The position numbers and the translations under genes are program-made. From NCBI RefSeq assembly GCF_001949145.1, contig NW_019091428.1, positions 780,622 through 844,621 of the forward strand: a stretch of 64,000 bases of DNA. Direction: 5' to 3'. This DNA is from Acanthaster planci. Its lineage: Eukaryota; Echinodermata; Asteroidea; Valvatida; Acanthasteridae. The notes below the pieces were generated by a model. It was given only the letters and a program-made list of their open reading frames with translations. It was not told the origin of the DNA and searched no databases. Positions 24,901 through 39,900 of this stretch are shown here, piece after piece; within the stretch, counting starts at the first letter, position 1, and every line of letters starts with the position of its first letter.

Positions 24901-27900
24901 TGGGTGAGTAGTTTGAGGAGAAGCATGCGTGCGATGAACAAGGTGATGCAGCAAATTTCTGAGTTTGATTCGTCTCAATTACTCACGCTGCAGTTTACTT
25001 CAACTCCATCCTAGGCCACATTTTGGAGGTTTTGTTTTTTGGTTCGTGTGTGTTGGATTACATTTTTTTTTTCCAGGAGGATGTGTAAAAATAAGTATGA
25101 AATTGTTCTGCGTCAGTGGAATTGGTTAAAATTGCCTGCAAGCTGAGGGCACTTTAAGAGAAGAGGCGCTTTTCTGACTCTGGTAAAGACTAAAATAATT
25201 AATTTTTTTCTGATACTACAACTTCAATAGTCGCAACTTAGCAGAATTTTACGTTTTTATATTGCACAGTTTAATAAAGTATCATGTTATTTTTTCTCAT
25301 TTTGGGGAAAAAAGGCACACATTTTGCAGGGGGACATTTTGTGGGTCCTCATTTGCTGGATCTGGTCACACTTACAATACTGTTCAAGGCAGATATCAGC
25401 AAATTTTTCCTACCCTGAGTGTTGCCAAGAGTTTTTCGGGGGTGGGGATCCATTTTTTTGGGGGGGGAGGGGATTCCTACTGGGGCCAAACCACTGCATG
25501 AGCCAAAACTTTGTGATTTTGATCCTCTTTCTTGTTTTTATCATTTCTTTCACTTTTTCCTTCATTTTTATTTTTTTTTTGGGGGGGGATGCAGAAGTGC
25601 CCCACTTGCCTCCTCTTGTGACACCCCTGTTTCCTTCTCTAATTTCTGAGTGAGGGGAACATGGGGGACGGGCAGGCCCTGGGTTTGGGCCCCAGGCCAC
25701 AATGCATGTCCCCGCTCGTTACGACACATACTGAAGAAAATGAATCAAAAAACAACAACAGGAAAACATTTTCAATTCAATTGAATGTTTTCTGATGTTG
25801 CAAAATCACTCTAAAACATTTTTACAAATATGAGTATATTTGTTGTATCTTTAGGTCTTTCATGCTGGCATTTTATAAACTTAAAAACAAACATTCCAGG
25901 GTAAAAGTAGGTGTCCAAAAATTCATCATTTAATAGCTGAATGTCATTGGTTTGTGAAATAAATGTTTTACTCGTTAATTTTTTATCCCTTGAAGTGACA
26001 CTGTGTTCTCAAATAGTGATTTTGAACATGTTTCCTCTTTGTTATTTCATTATTTTGTAAAACAAGTCTGACAGTTTTAGATTTTTGCTTGCTGGAATGA
26101 GAAATAACATATTGAATAGGTTTGGAGAGAGATATCAGAGAGAAAAAACATTATTTTCGGACTTCTGACATAAAAAATCAATAAAAGTCGAAAACAGCTT
26201 TGTAAGCAGTGGAATGTATAGATCTGTGAAAGTTTTTGAAAGTTTATCTGGAAAATTTGCCTCTTGAGGGCGCTGTTCATACCAACCCTCAAAAAAGTCA
26301 CCTGTCACCTAGAAATGCATGTTGTATATGTGTGCTGGGTGGCCAGCGTGGAACGTGGGTGCATGCTGCGCCAGTCGGCAATATTGTGCCATACGCGCAG
26401 TGCATGAAAGAAGCATTGCATTACAGACAGGGAACATCATCCGAACGTACAACATTGCAAGGATCCGTGTTGGTTTACGCTCCTGTAAAGTAGTAAAAGT
26501 ACAAACTTTGACCTTTGTGGCGTGAGCATTTGGGAGATTCTCTACTGTCTCTTTGCATATTAGCACTCCACTGCCCAGTCTGGTGAAGTTCACCAAGCCA
26601 AGCAGTATACCTAGGCCTACATTTTTAGGCTACAGGGTAAGTGAGTTTGAACATATGTTTGTCAGTCATGCAACTCTAACTAACTGGCTTGTTCCTCTCT
26701 GCGATTCCTCTGATGACCTGCATCACTGACTGTTGACATGGTCTTTAATTAAACATTTGGGTGGAGGTTTCCAAAGATTTGATTATGGTGGCACCTAGGC
26801 CTACTTCAAGTAGGACTGTACATCATGTGCATTTTAAGAGGCACATTCAGAAAGCTCAACTGGCCTAGGCATGCTAGGTCCACTTCGAGATTTGTAGACC
26901 TGAGACAAAGACTTTGAAACCTTTTAACCATACAACGCCCAAATACCATGACTACATATCTTGTGCGATTAATCAGCATGTTTCCTTGAAGACAAACTTT
27001 CCTTGCTGGGAAAGAAATGCCAAAATGCTGAAAGTTTGAAACCTACATCTCAAGGGGAAAAAAGTGTGAGCGCAGTGATTGAAGGCACCTTTCCATCCTG
27101 TCCATATGTACCTTTCTGGGTGCATTCATGCGTTTCACTTTCACGGATGTGTGCATTGTGTTCAGCCTTCAAAATCACTCCGGGAATTATTTTCACGCAT
27201 GAGCAAAGCTTGGCACAAGTGTTGACGCTCATGTGGAAAGGCACCTTAATGCAGGTGAACATGGTGAATGAAAATCAATTGTTTTCTTTTGAATGAGAAT
27301 CAGTTGTTACCTTTTTAAATTAGAATCAGTGTTAACGTTTTGTGGAACCCACGACACATGAGCTTGGAGATGAGCCCTCATGCCTGAGGATTTCGCAGTA
27401 GGCCCTAATCCTAATGTTGGTGTATGAAGGTTTTGATTGTAAGCTGTAGGTATACATTTAAACATTGAATATTTTAATGTAAGGACTGTGGTCTGTAATT
27501 TAAATACACAGATAAAGAACCATTCATGTAATATTTAGCTTTTTAATTATTTGTTTAGTTGAGGAATATCTAATAAAACTGGGTGTAAATTTTGCTGACA
27601 TCAAGCAGGATATTGGCTATGGTTTGAATACTTGCTATTTTTGTTGACTAGGAACTATTGGACATACTAGGAACTGTAGGAACTATAAATTTTTTTATTT
27701 AGAAAATGCTGAAAATGGGAGTCAATACACTACATGTACTTTTGTACACGACAAATGAAGTATCTTGTAAGTGCGTTCCTTCAAGTGCGTGTACATACAT
27801 GTTCATCCACAAAATTCAAGAGCAAATTCTGTGCAATGGCAATGCACTGGTAGGGTATTTCGTGTCGTGTACTAAAGGTTGCATGATCACCATGTCGTCA

Positions 27901-30900
27901 GCACAGTTCTCGTCTAGTTGCAGTTCTATGGGGTCAGTGAAATATTTGGAACTAATTCTTTTGTGTCGCTAACATGATATACATGTACAAGCACATGGAA
28001 TGTACCTTATTAACCACAAGGAATTTTTTGTTGAAAATTGTCTTAAGTCCACTGAAACCCAAGTGTGTTTTGTCCAGTGTCACATTACTTGGGCCATATT
28101 TTGGACAGGAAACCATGTATGGCTGATCCTTCAGTCCTGAAAGCTTTCAGTCACTCTAAGCCTTGGATCTGGCTTGGTCCTCTTAGGTTCAAGTACGGTA
28201 CATGTAGTTCAGGTTTTGTAGGCCCATTTTCAAAATGGTTTTGGCCAAATGTTATGTACATTGTGCATGTTTGTAGTTGGGTTTCGCATTCCAATTCAAC
28301 TGACAAAGGTTTAACAGGTGTATATTTTACCACCTTTGAAATGTTTACTTAGTATGTATGGGTAATTCCAGCGCTGCTACAGATTAGTGCACACTGTTAA
28401 CACCTGTAGAAAAACTCATCCCCAAGTAATCTGTCCATCCTTCAAACATTCACCTGTTTGGCTGCAAAAGCGGAAGACGATTCCCTTGAGTTTTTCTCCC
28501 GCTTTTCCAGCTTGCATTCTGCAGCAAGGGAAACTTCACTCCATGTTTCCACAGTTCTCTGTAACATTATCTTACCCAAGGCTTTCAGCTGAATGCGCTC
28601 AGCTAGGGTTGTCAACCGCTGGCGCAGACGGCTCTATTGTGCTGGGCGGCTGTCCCATGGAGGATAGTCTGGCCACAAGAAAGGGGGGACAAGTTGGGCG
28701 AGAATGATCTTGACAACAGCTGACGTTGTGGTATTGTCTGTGCATTGAGCGAAACGTGCAATGCATCATTGTTGCTATGCTTGCTGTAGTACGCACATCA
28801 CTAATAAAAACGACACTGGAGAACTTAACAGAATTACACGTACCGGTATTTGGTTCCTATAGACCAATTTCCGATAGGCAACAGTTTGCAAAGTGTTCAG
28901 AAACAGAGAGTGAAAATAAATACATGGACACACCAAGTGAATCAAAGGTACATACTGTTCATGTGCATGTAACACTAGCTGTCATATACAGAGCTTTGTT
29001 CGTTTACAAGTACATGTACATGTACCTGCCTACTGCACATGTACAAATGAAGAGGACTCTGTGGGAAAGTAGAATCTCCTGTTGGCATGTTCATGTACAC
29101 ACATCAACTGTTGTTGAAATACTGCTCCATTTAACCAGGTCTTTGCAGAGAGTACACAAGTGAATCGAGGCACATGCAACTCTCGTACTACATACGTACA
29201 TTGTAATTGTGCACTGCTCATAATTCCACTTTGAAACTAATTTTAATACCTATTATTTTGTGTTGAACTTGGACAGCAGTGATCTAAAAAATTTCGAGAC
29301 ATTCCATTGGCGAACATGTACGCATGTATGTACATGTACATGTATATGCCCAGCCAGAAAGCAGAATGGAATAAAAGACTGTGTTTCACTGTTCGGACTT
29401 GTCAGACTGCCCAATATTTTCTTCAAGTCATGCCTACTTATTTGATCTGAAATCATTTGTGAAAGTTGAAGGCATTTTAATCTAAAGTTCACCAAGGAAT
29501 CTTGATGCAGATTCTTCACGTTTGTTGTTTTCCTGAAACCCGAAGTAAGTGTTGCATTGCAGACAGCAGTTCATGGTTTATCCTTCTCAGTTTTTCTTTC
29601 TTTGAGTGATTTGGAGGGCTTGCTTCCTTCAGCACGCTCTTTTCGCAGCGGTGTACTTAGTCTGTGAGACCTCAGAGTCAAGAGTTTGGCGAGGTAGGGG
29701 TTAAGATGACCTTTTTCTCGGGGAGAGTCAGTTACTGCGTTTCCTATTGAGCAGGGGAACAATTCTTGGATCAGCTTCTTTATTTTGCTTGTGTGGGAGG
29801 GACGTAACGTTGCTATGAAATGCTTGTCATAGAGCCACCGGTATGGTACCGGTAGGCTTGCCATCTGTAGGCCACAATCTTTTTTTTAAAGACTGCATGT
29901 AGCTTGATTATAAACTCCCTCCTGAATGCTCATTACACGGGGAAACTCGACGCGTACCTGTACTTGTCTATAGTGACCCCTTTTTTTTCTTTGGTTGTTG
30001 TTGAGTGCAAAAGTTCATTCACAAGAGAAGCTGAGCAGCAACAAAGGAATGCCTTAGTCACAGTTCATGTGGTTTGAATAGAAGTAGCTGGTGACTTACA
30101 GTGTACTTGCTGGGCTCAAGATGACTTTTGATTTGACCCATGATTGACATGTGATGGATTTATGACACCGTAGCTTTGTAGGATGCAATGTACATGATTG
30201 ACACTATTATGTATACATGTGCAATGTACATGTACATACATATACACTGTACGTGTTACAAATTATACGTGGTCATTAGAAAGTGTAGCTTGAATGTGCA
30301 TTTGGAAAAAAGCTTCGTAGAGTGACCACGTTGCAAGATGCTGTGTTTCAGCACCTGCGTACTTATCTAACATTCCCCCAATGGTGCTGAACATGTTGGC
30401 TTCATTACTCCCACACTCTGCCAATATCCTCCTGAAATGCTCCCTGAATGGAGACTAATATCCATTGTTAATGAGCAGCAACCCTGTCCCTGTCAGCAGC
30501 AGCCTTCTGGATGTGACAGACAGCAATAGGCCCATTGGATTTGATTTATGGCGAGGGAGACTTGAGGTCAGACTGGACTCGCTGTGTGTCCCTGCTGAGT
30601 GGGAAGGGGACCGGGGAAAACTGCACGGACAGACATTGATACACGCTGGCACAGCTGGTAGGAGTCTGCAGAGCTATGGTTGGAATCTGTATAATTTACC
30701 CAGTTGTTGGTCATCCCAGGAAAAATTATATTGTAGGGTCGGGATGCATAGCCGTATATTGGTCTCTATGCATCCAAGATATTTGGATTGTTAGCTTGAG
30801 TTACTGTACATGTACATTGGTGTACATGTACAGTATTGGACCATTTGAGCTGGACACACATTTGGTGAAAGTTTTAATGAGTTTTAAATTTGTAAGCACA

Positions 30901-33900
30901 TTGACAAAATGAATGAATTTGGAAAAAAATCAGTCTCATTTCAGTAAACAGTTTGTGTACCATATTTTCAATTGAGCTTTAAATTCATATTTAAGACTCA
31001 GTTTTTTTAAACAATTAAAAACATACAGTTTATAGCCATTGTGTTTTGGGTGAGATGAGAAATTTTAATAAGCAATGTACATTTGTAAGAGATGATTTAT
31101 TTTTGTACCAATTGGGAGATTAATCAGAAGTACCAGTAGCCTACATGTACATGCCATTTTATTTGTGCTTCATAAGGGTTGAAGAGTATTTTTGTTTGCC
31201 TCCAATCGGAGGATGTGGTTAATAAAATAAGTTGAGTTGACCCCAAGCCCCAATGACTTTTGTGTGAAAGATTTTTTAAATTTATGAACACAAGATCCGG
31301 TGTTTATTTTATTTTGTTGACATATCACATGCTGCAGTAGCACAGGGAGGTCATCAGGTGTTGACATCTCGAGAAGTTTACATGTCTGGGTACTTGGAAG
31401 TTGGCGTGCAATTGTCAATAGAGTGTGAATTTGCATTTGCCGATTTAGCTGATGACATGCACGTTAGACCTAGTCATTGCTTCGCACCTTTGCAATCCTT
31501 GGGTTAGGACTTTGTGTTCAATTTATGAGCAAGACGAGGTTGTGTTTGGATTCGCTACTGGGATGAGTGATTTTCTCTGACTGCTTTTATGAGAGTGAGC
31601 AGAGAAACTTTACTTGAGACTTGAGTGAGACTTGAACCTATGACCCCTGGATTACTGTACCTGTTCAGTCCTGAATGCTTTAACTGGTACTACCCCAGCT
31701 TCCATAACATGTACATGTATTTTGAGAGGGTAATCGGTCCAGATCCGTTATCTAGTAGTCCAATATGTAGTATGTACTACATGTAAGGAGGTACAAATGT
31801 ACATTGAAGGTGTCCTGCATTCCATGGTGTGATGAAACAGTAACTTTGTTTTCTGTGCAGTTTTCAAGTTGAGGTAACAAAGTGAAACTTGGAAACCGTG
31901 GTAACTACATGTTCATGTAATAAGCATGTGCAGACAGATGTTCTCATTTCCCCCTATGCTGGGGCACTTCCCCCCATGATTTGATTTTGTAATTGAAGTG
32001 CCAATAGTATGGTACACGACAGGTGAAAAATCCTTGCCTATCCATCAGCAAAATGAAGGCCTTGCTCTGCACATGAAGTCGTGAAGGAATTGAATTAGAT
32101 GGTGGAGGTCAGAGTCACTAATAGCAGACAGGGAATAGAATCCAAGGATCCATCCATCATCGCTGAGCTGTGTTCATAGTAAACATTAATGCTCCCAGGA
32201 AGCCTCTCTGTAACCCATTTCCTCGTTATGCGCGTAGATCGCTAGATGTTGTTACCATTACTGTGCACATGTAGGGGTACATGTGCCCACGGTCTTCAGC
32301 GTACTAATCTGGAGGGAGCAAGTTCTGGAAATGGAGGAAGTAATACTTGCCAATACAGGATATTAGATAGCTGCTTGGATGTCAGTTCTCCTGTTTGTGG
32401 GCATAGATCTGTATTCACTAGTGCACATGGCCATACATGTAGCCCGCAAAGATTGTGTCTTATTGATAACTATGTACTGTACTGTACGTTAGGCTTTGGT
32501 TTAAATGTCTAGGCAGTGGCTGCAGCGATAACGTTTTCTCATTCTTTAAGCCACTGTTTGGATTGGTAGCTACTGATATTTAGGCCGTGTCCGAAACGGG
32601 ATTCCAGAGCTACGGATAGGTCTATTGTCTGCGCGTCTCCACGCATTTCCAATGGAGTGAAGACCTAGACCTAGCTCTAGACAGCAGATTCAGATGCAGC
32701 CTTGGTCAACTTCTGGTACAGAACCAGTAACTGTAAATGAAATTCTCACAAGAAAGCCTTGTAAATGGGACATTTACATGTACGCGTACATACTCCGGTA
32801 TAGTACAGTATGTTTTAAAAATCTTATTCTTTTTATGGTTGTTATTGCCCAGACAGCAAAAGTTGTTCGCACGCAAACGTCACTGTCCCTTCTACCAGTA
32901 CTAGGGTGGTGTCTCTGGATTGCACATCACCCCTAGTGTACATTATGTCCCTGAATTGCTCATAAACCCACATGTATATTATGTCCCTGGATTGTATTTC
33001 CCCAAATGTACATTTAACATTGGTGCTACTGCAAACCTATCTAGTTTACTTGCTACTCCACCATGAAAAGCTGCAAATCTCTTTTAATAACCCAAAAAAA
33101 TGTCTCCAACACCACAATTTGTGGTTGCCAAGAGACAACTTTCGTCTGATGCAGGCAGTCTTCCTCTTCAGACGTCCAGTCATTCAATTTCAAATTGAAA
33201 TATTGTCGTGAAGGTGTCATCATATTTTATTTCAACCAAATAAATTTGCATCAGTACAGTACATCATTATCACAAAGAATACTATCTTGGCACATTCACA
33301 TTTGTTTTAAGAAGCTATAAATTTCCATATTCTGGGATGGATTCTATATCGGGCTGTTGGGCAAACATGCATCAGCTGCCTTCAAGTGTCTGGAATCTGC
33401 TTGAAACAAGCCTCCATAATGCAATATTTTTCATTTTAAAAAAGGAAATTCTCCCTTCTTATTCATGAATTTTGCATTCAAATATTTGAATTTGAAAACA
33501 AATAATCGAATATTCAATAATCATTTGAATACATACATGTATTTAAATATTTAGCACAGCCCTAATGTACATATTAGGAGACTTACATGTAAGTAGAGAA
33601 CGAAGTACCGCATGTACATGTACACTGTACATGAACATGTACATTGTACGTACTTGATGGAACCGCAGAACAGAGGACGTATCGATATGCAAAGCCAAAT
33701 GATTAATCAGCCGTTTGCTGAGCAGTGCAAAGACATTCATCAGTGGAAACCAGTTTCAACATCCAGTGACCCCGTCCTTGTTGTGATATACCCGTAAAGC
33801 ATGGATAATATGCCAAGCTGAAATTGGGTGTCTTGAGCAAGTGTGTGTCCCTAGCTGCCCAGTAAGATTTGCCTCTGGTGTACATGTAGCTGTCTGAGTA

Positions 33901-36900
33901 GATGACCTGTAAGAAAACCACAGTGATGGAATTACAGGCAGTGGAATCTTGAAGATTGAGAAATCTGTGTACCAGAAGGAAAACCATGAAATATTGATTA
34001 AAGTTCTCATATTCAATCAGGAGTTTTGATCCAGTTGTGATTCCTCAGTGGACATTCATGCTGCGAGGGCGTTTGACCTGGATCATGGGCATTCATTTGG
34101 CGAGGGCATTTGACCTGGATAAAGTTTCTGCCACTGACAACTGCCACAAGGAATATGCCCTTCCGATTGCTCACATTTTCCAAATTAGATCGGGTTTATA
34201 AGCTGCACTGGCTGGCCAGTCTGGTGCTGGGCATGAATGGCAGGTGTTGACTGTGTCACCTGTGGCAGGAGGGCCAAGGAAGCTTTGATCATTGATAGGC
34301 ATCAACTCCAGAGCTGCATAAGATCATGAAGGACGGAAGTTGGCGTGTACTACAGGTTCTTACAACTAATATGCACAGTTATTCCCCGGTTCTTCTCAGA
34401 ACCACACATACTCAGAGAAGAGATAAATACATGGTGTTACCGCAATCTTTACTGTAATATGCACAGCTTATTGTGGCAAAAAAGAAACTTTGACAAAAGC
34501 CCCAAACTACAATGTTTTTACACCAAAAATCTTGGAACAGCTAATTTTTGTTGGTGTGGTTGGTGGTTTATTTTGTATAGGTCGTGCGTATCAATGCCCG
34601 CAAGGTGAATCAGCCCCATGTCTAATTTTCTATGTACAGTGTACATGTAGATGAGTGCACTAGTAAATATTGCAGTGCTTTTGATGGATGTGTTTTCAAT
34701 TGTTTACCACCTTTGAACTGGCCGACTTGTCTGATGATTTGTCTCTTCCACGTCATCAATTGAAAAGCCAGCCATGAAATAAGTGCTCTCGGTTGTGGCT
34801 ATTCAAGTGTAATTTGCTACAGAATTAATATGGTGGCAACTGTTTCTCCATGTGTGACTGACTTTATGAAGAGCTGCCTCCATCTGTGCTTAAAATTTAC
34901 ATACCGGTAAGTTCATCATATCCAAACCATAAAAGCATACCGGTAGCATATTGCATATCAGGAGGGTTGTTTGGCCCTTGGGTCTTGCACATGTACCAGT
35001 AAACGTAGTTTGTTCATTTATAGTGGACTGAGGAGCTGGTAGACTGACCCTACATAGACTTGTGTAAATTTATGTATGTATGTTGGAGAATGTTCCATTT
35101 CCTCCACATGGGGTGCAAACTGTTTTGTATACCAGCACCTTTAAGATTACATTAATTTTGGGTGAGTTACATTGCATGCATTCATGTTCAGTGGCCAGTT
35201 GTAGGATTTGGCCAGGCAGCAGGCCAGGCAGGGCAGAGGCTTCATTGAAGACAGCAAACTGACTCATGGTCCGGGGCCAGCGTTGGCGAGAGAGAACACT
35301 CCACTGTGCATAAAGAATAGCCTGTCCAGTTGCACATGCACATGTATGTGAATAATGATGCGTGATGATGTCTTGCCCTCCCTGCTGGACAGGGAATACT
35401 GGAGGAATTCTTTATTCACTTCCAGACTTCCCCCAGAGAGGAAAATCTGAGTTACACACTGTACATGTCACAAGCAGGCCTGCCTGTGTTCCGTTAACTG
35501 TCTAGTTGGATGTGAACCTGTAAATTGGGTATAGTGCTTATGACAGTACATCAGTGGATGTAGGACATGTAGGAGTTTCCCTGGAAGTTTGTACAAGAAG
35601 AGGTTCCTCTCCTTGGGGTAAGTTCAGGAATAGGACCAATGATGGTTTTCAAAACTGTCTTTGCCTGAAGGCAAATACTGCGTTTGTGCAGGTACATGTA
35701 TTGTACCCTGACTTCTGCTTTCGTACATTTATAATCATGTTTGTTCTACCTGTATAGTAGGTAAGTTTGGATCCACTGAATGAAAGACACACAGAGCACA
35801 GGTTTTTACCGGCGTAGAGACAAATGTATTTATCCATTAGGCAGAATGTCAAGCCTGTGTACGCACCTGCGCATGAAAACAGTCTTGGTCTGTGAAGACA
35901 AGAGCAGGTAAATGAGTAGTGTAATTTGGTGCCTGTAACCTGGAGTCAATGTTTTGGAGGTGCAAAGAACAGAAATTTGCTCTTGAAAAGTGCTTGGAAA
36001 AAAGAACAATTGTTTTCAGGGTCTGCAATGCTCTTGGGTGCAACTCAGCTGAGTTTAACCTAAAGCCTGTGTTCCCGTTAGCCTTTGGGGGGAGGGGGGA
36101 GAGGGGCAGAGGCTGAGTAGAAGTCCCATTGGAACATACTGTACAGAGAATTGACAGCCCTGTTAGTTTAATCATACTTCACTCTCTTGGTAACTTACAT
36201 CAAAAGTGGTCGCGGAACTTCACGTGCAGGCATGTGACTTAGGTCCCTGATTAATCTAATGGTAGCAGCATTACACTTAAGACTTCACAGAATGCACTGT
36301 GAAATGCCATGTGTGAAGAATGGTTCCCCGACTCCTTTGTGTGAATAGGTACGTGTACGTAGGTTCATACATGCTCAGCTTTTTTGTTATGGCAGTATTT
36401 TTTTTTTCATCGATGCAGTTTTCTCTTGTCTCACAAATACCGGTATCGTGGCAGATTGAATCAGATGGTGAGAAACGTGACCCATTTTGTGCTGGTACAT
36501 GTACAGTAGTTTTGGTAGGGAGAAAAAAAATTTGACTGCAAATTGACAAGAAAATTTACTCAGTATCAGTTGTGTGACTTGTAACTGCTTGAGCAACATG
36601 TAGGCTGACTAAATACACTACTCTGAAAAAAGTTAAGGACCACTTTTTATTTTGTGTGTACTTTTTTATATTAGATGTTTTACAGCTGAAAATATGTGCG
36701 TTTGATGTTTTTAAACATTTTACAAATTTTTTAATCCAATGAGAACACCATTAAGACAAACAAAAAAATGAAAGAACTACATGTAGACCCCACTCATTGC
36801 TTGGAAAAAAATTACAAGTTAAGAAAAAGTGGTCCTTAACATTTTTGAGTAGTGTATTATTACACCAAGATACACTTTGAATGCCAGTGCTGTTGAACAT

Positions 36901-39900
36901 TGTCCAACCACAGGCAGGATTGACACGTGTGCCATATTAAAAAAGGCAAAATGGGAACACAGAGAAGTTTTATGTAAAGAAATGTTAGCAGGGAGTCACA
37001 GTAAGGTCCTGCAAGGGCACAGAAGAAAGCCCTTTGGGAACACGGCTTAGCCGCCGGTCTGAAAAACAGCAGCGATATCTGGTTCACTGTGTTCTTCATT
37101 ACCCCAATGGAACTTTTACTAATTGAATTACCAGAGACATGTACCCAGTAGGTGTGCCTGGCTTGACTGGTACATGTTGACAGTTATTAGTTTTCTTCAA
37201 GGCATCTCCATCCAGATGAATGGACTGAGAGAGCAAGGACAGTGAGAAGTGGATCCGTGGTCCAGCCCAATGTACATGTAATCACCACTTTGCAAATTAA
37301 TTTAGATTGTGTAGTAGACATGTGTACTACACTTTATGCAATTAAGTCAGCTTGCTTTCAGTGGTACTGGGCAGCTTGGTCGAATGTGCGTCATGTATAC
37401 ATGTACCGGTACATGTGCACTTTAAGCGGGAAAACCTCAACTTATTACTCTTAAGATTTTGTAATCTGTTGGAACCCGATTGTTCCAGGCACCTATCTCG
37501 TTTGTTTTGATTATTTTTTGCCATGTTTGTACATGTGTATCATTGCCATTTGTGAAGTGCAGTTAATCCCAGGAATAGTGTTGTCCTGTTGAGTTTCAAA
37601 GATACAGTACATGTACGTGGAAACTTTGAAACAAAAAACAGTTGTAATAATGAAACGTTATCAAGAATCATGAAGAAAGCGTTTGGAATTCTGTCAGCAC
37701 TTTATTCAAGAAAGCCAAAAACATAGAGTGAACTCTCTGGAAGAGAGTTCCGAGAGTCTCTGGTTGGAGGCTATTTTTTATCTTGGCGGGAGGCAGAATG
37801 TGGGAAGCCTGGGCAGTAGAGAATGCATGTACTGTACATGTAGGTCACTTTGCTCCCTAACACCCGTGAGTCATGCTCAGTAGTTCAGTGACCTGACCAA
37901 AGAATTACCCCACTTGTGTTGCCGTGGTGATGGGGCTGATGTGGGAACGGTCAATTCATGGCAGGATCAATCACTTTTCTGAATTGATTTTTCTTTTAGA
38001 TGCAGCACAAATGTTTATGGAAATGGTTGATAGTTGCATCAAAGCTTTTTTTTACATGCCCCGAGAGCAATTAATAGGAAACATTGTTCAAGTTAATGGT
38101 TCACATGTACACGTACCACTAGTACATAGGCATTCTTTTTGCTGAGCACTCCTGGCAGTTAAAGTTAGCCATCTTGAGGAGCCTTCTCCTTTAATTTTCA
38201 TTGAGTGAATGCAGGAGAGGTTTACTTCAAAAGTATACCCTTCTATTGGTAAGATAACCAGAGACTTGGAAAAGTTCCAGATAATCAGCATCAACTACAT
38301 TGTACGATTGTGATTCAGTGTACATGTACATGCAGCTTTGGTTTAAAATATACAGGCAACGCCGCGGAACTTTCCTGTTAGTGATATACTGTACATGTAT
38401 CTTCTGTGTGTGGAATGATTAAGTTACCCTTCACAATCATTGCTGGGCAAACTTGGCCAAAGGTCATGGGACCGGTCCCAGCCTGCAACAGTGTTCCCAA
38501 AGCTTTGGTGAGCTGGCGTGGGAGGGGGGGGTTCCGTGACTGGACTTTCTGACAGGAATGTCGGAGCCCATTGTTGCGGCTGTTGACTTTGGTTAGAATA
38601 GCCGCTTGTTCCGATTATTGATTTCCATTGTGAAGCTGAGCCTGCTGGAGTGGTCAAACACTGATTGGCTTTATTGATAAATATGCGGGCAACAGGAACG
38701 TAAATTGACCACAGGCGTACATGTACAACCAACCATGCACATCAAGTGCTTAATTGAGGCCCTTATAGGAATTTGAAATGATGGAATACCATGTGACCAC
38801 AATCCTTGATAATGTTATGACAATGGTATTATTATTATTTAATTTCTGGTAATGACACCAAAGATTTCTAGGCATTGTAGCTTGAAGAAGCCTGACGAAA
38901 CCTGAAGAGGGGAGACAGTGAGAAGCAGTTACAGTTTGAGAGTTGGGAGGAAAGCCCCAGAGGAAAATGTTTTGGGTAAAAATCTACCAAATAACAATAA
39001 AGATGGGGTCTGAAAATGCAATTCACATGTGGACTAAGCCGGGAATCGAACCTGGGCCATAGAGGCGGAAGCTGAGTAAAGAGCCAATATGCCAACCGGA
39101 CTGTACGTGTACATAATGGCAATTCTTGAAATGAATGGCCATGCATGCACAGTTCAGCGTACTATCGCAGTACATATATGTATACATGTACATTGTATAT
39201 AAAAGTCCATTTACCTGCATAATATGCGGGCTTGTTGGTGCCGAGTATTGTTAGAGAGATCTACGATACTGTCAAAAGAACTATTCATGTTTGAAGTTGA
39301 AAAGTTCAGTCATACCACAGGCTGAAAATACATGCACCACACCAAGAAGTTACATTTTTCAACTCGATGGTTGAGCTGTGAAAAGATGAGGACTCACGCT
39401 CACATTGTGCATACATGTACATGTATGTATGTAGGAGTACATTTTAACACCAGTACATGTGTACCCTGATAACAGTTCACGTTATTTTAATTTATGAATG
39501 CCAAGTTAAATTAAACCACGCGTCTTTGTCCACGTACATGTGAAATGCAGTGCAGCAGATGAAGTTGTTTTGTGTTCACTCAGAACGCATTAGTCCATTT
39601 GTATCTTGAAATGGGTGACAGGAATAAAGAGGTTTCACACCTGCCTGTTCTTGGATAGTTTCTGCTGCTTTCAACCTTAAGGATTGTCATTCCATTCCAT
39701 TTTTCTCATGGCACCCACGGGGTAAGCCTTTACTCTGTGACAACTTCCGAGTGTGGTGGGCTGAAAGCGTGCACTTGCATAATATTACCGATACACGTCC
39801 TTTGCAACGGAGTGAAAAATGTCTCTGTTTAATTAGATTCAGAATCCTTTTTGGCCTTTTGCGGTTGATTTGTTCAAGTGTTTGGGGCGTAATGAAGATG

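Noticed and set aside
25436-25600. Strong G-quadruplex regulatory element
   Set aside because: G-runs are present but separated by long T loops, and the area looks like decayed repeat DNA.
28726-29163. 145-codon + frame and similar 100-160-codon frames at 40853, 44938, 45179 and 50386
   Set aside because: Rich in His/Val/Tyr/Met from TACATGTA words, overlapping frames on both strands, no family features. Byproducts of the repeat words.
36086-36108. G-quadruplex at GGGGGGAGGGGGGAGAGGGG
   Set aside because: Only three separated G-runs are clear; a fourth needs GG. Left as a composition note.
39031-39101. Functional tRNA gene
   Set aside because: Good A and B boxes, but the acceptor stem does not pair and a SINE body and tail follow; annotated as a SINE.
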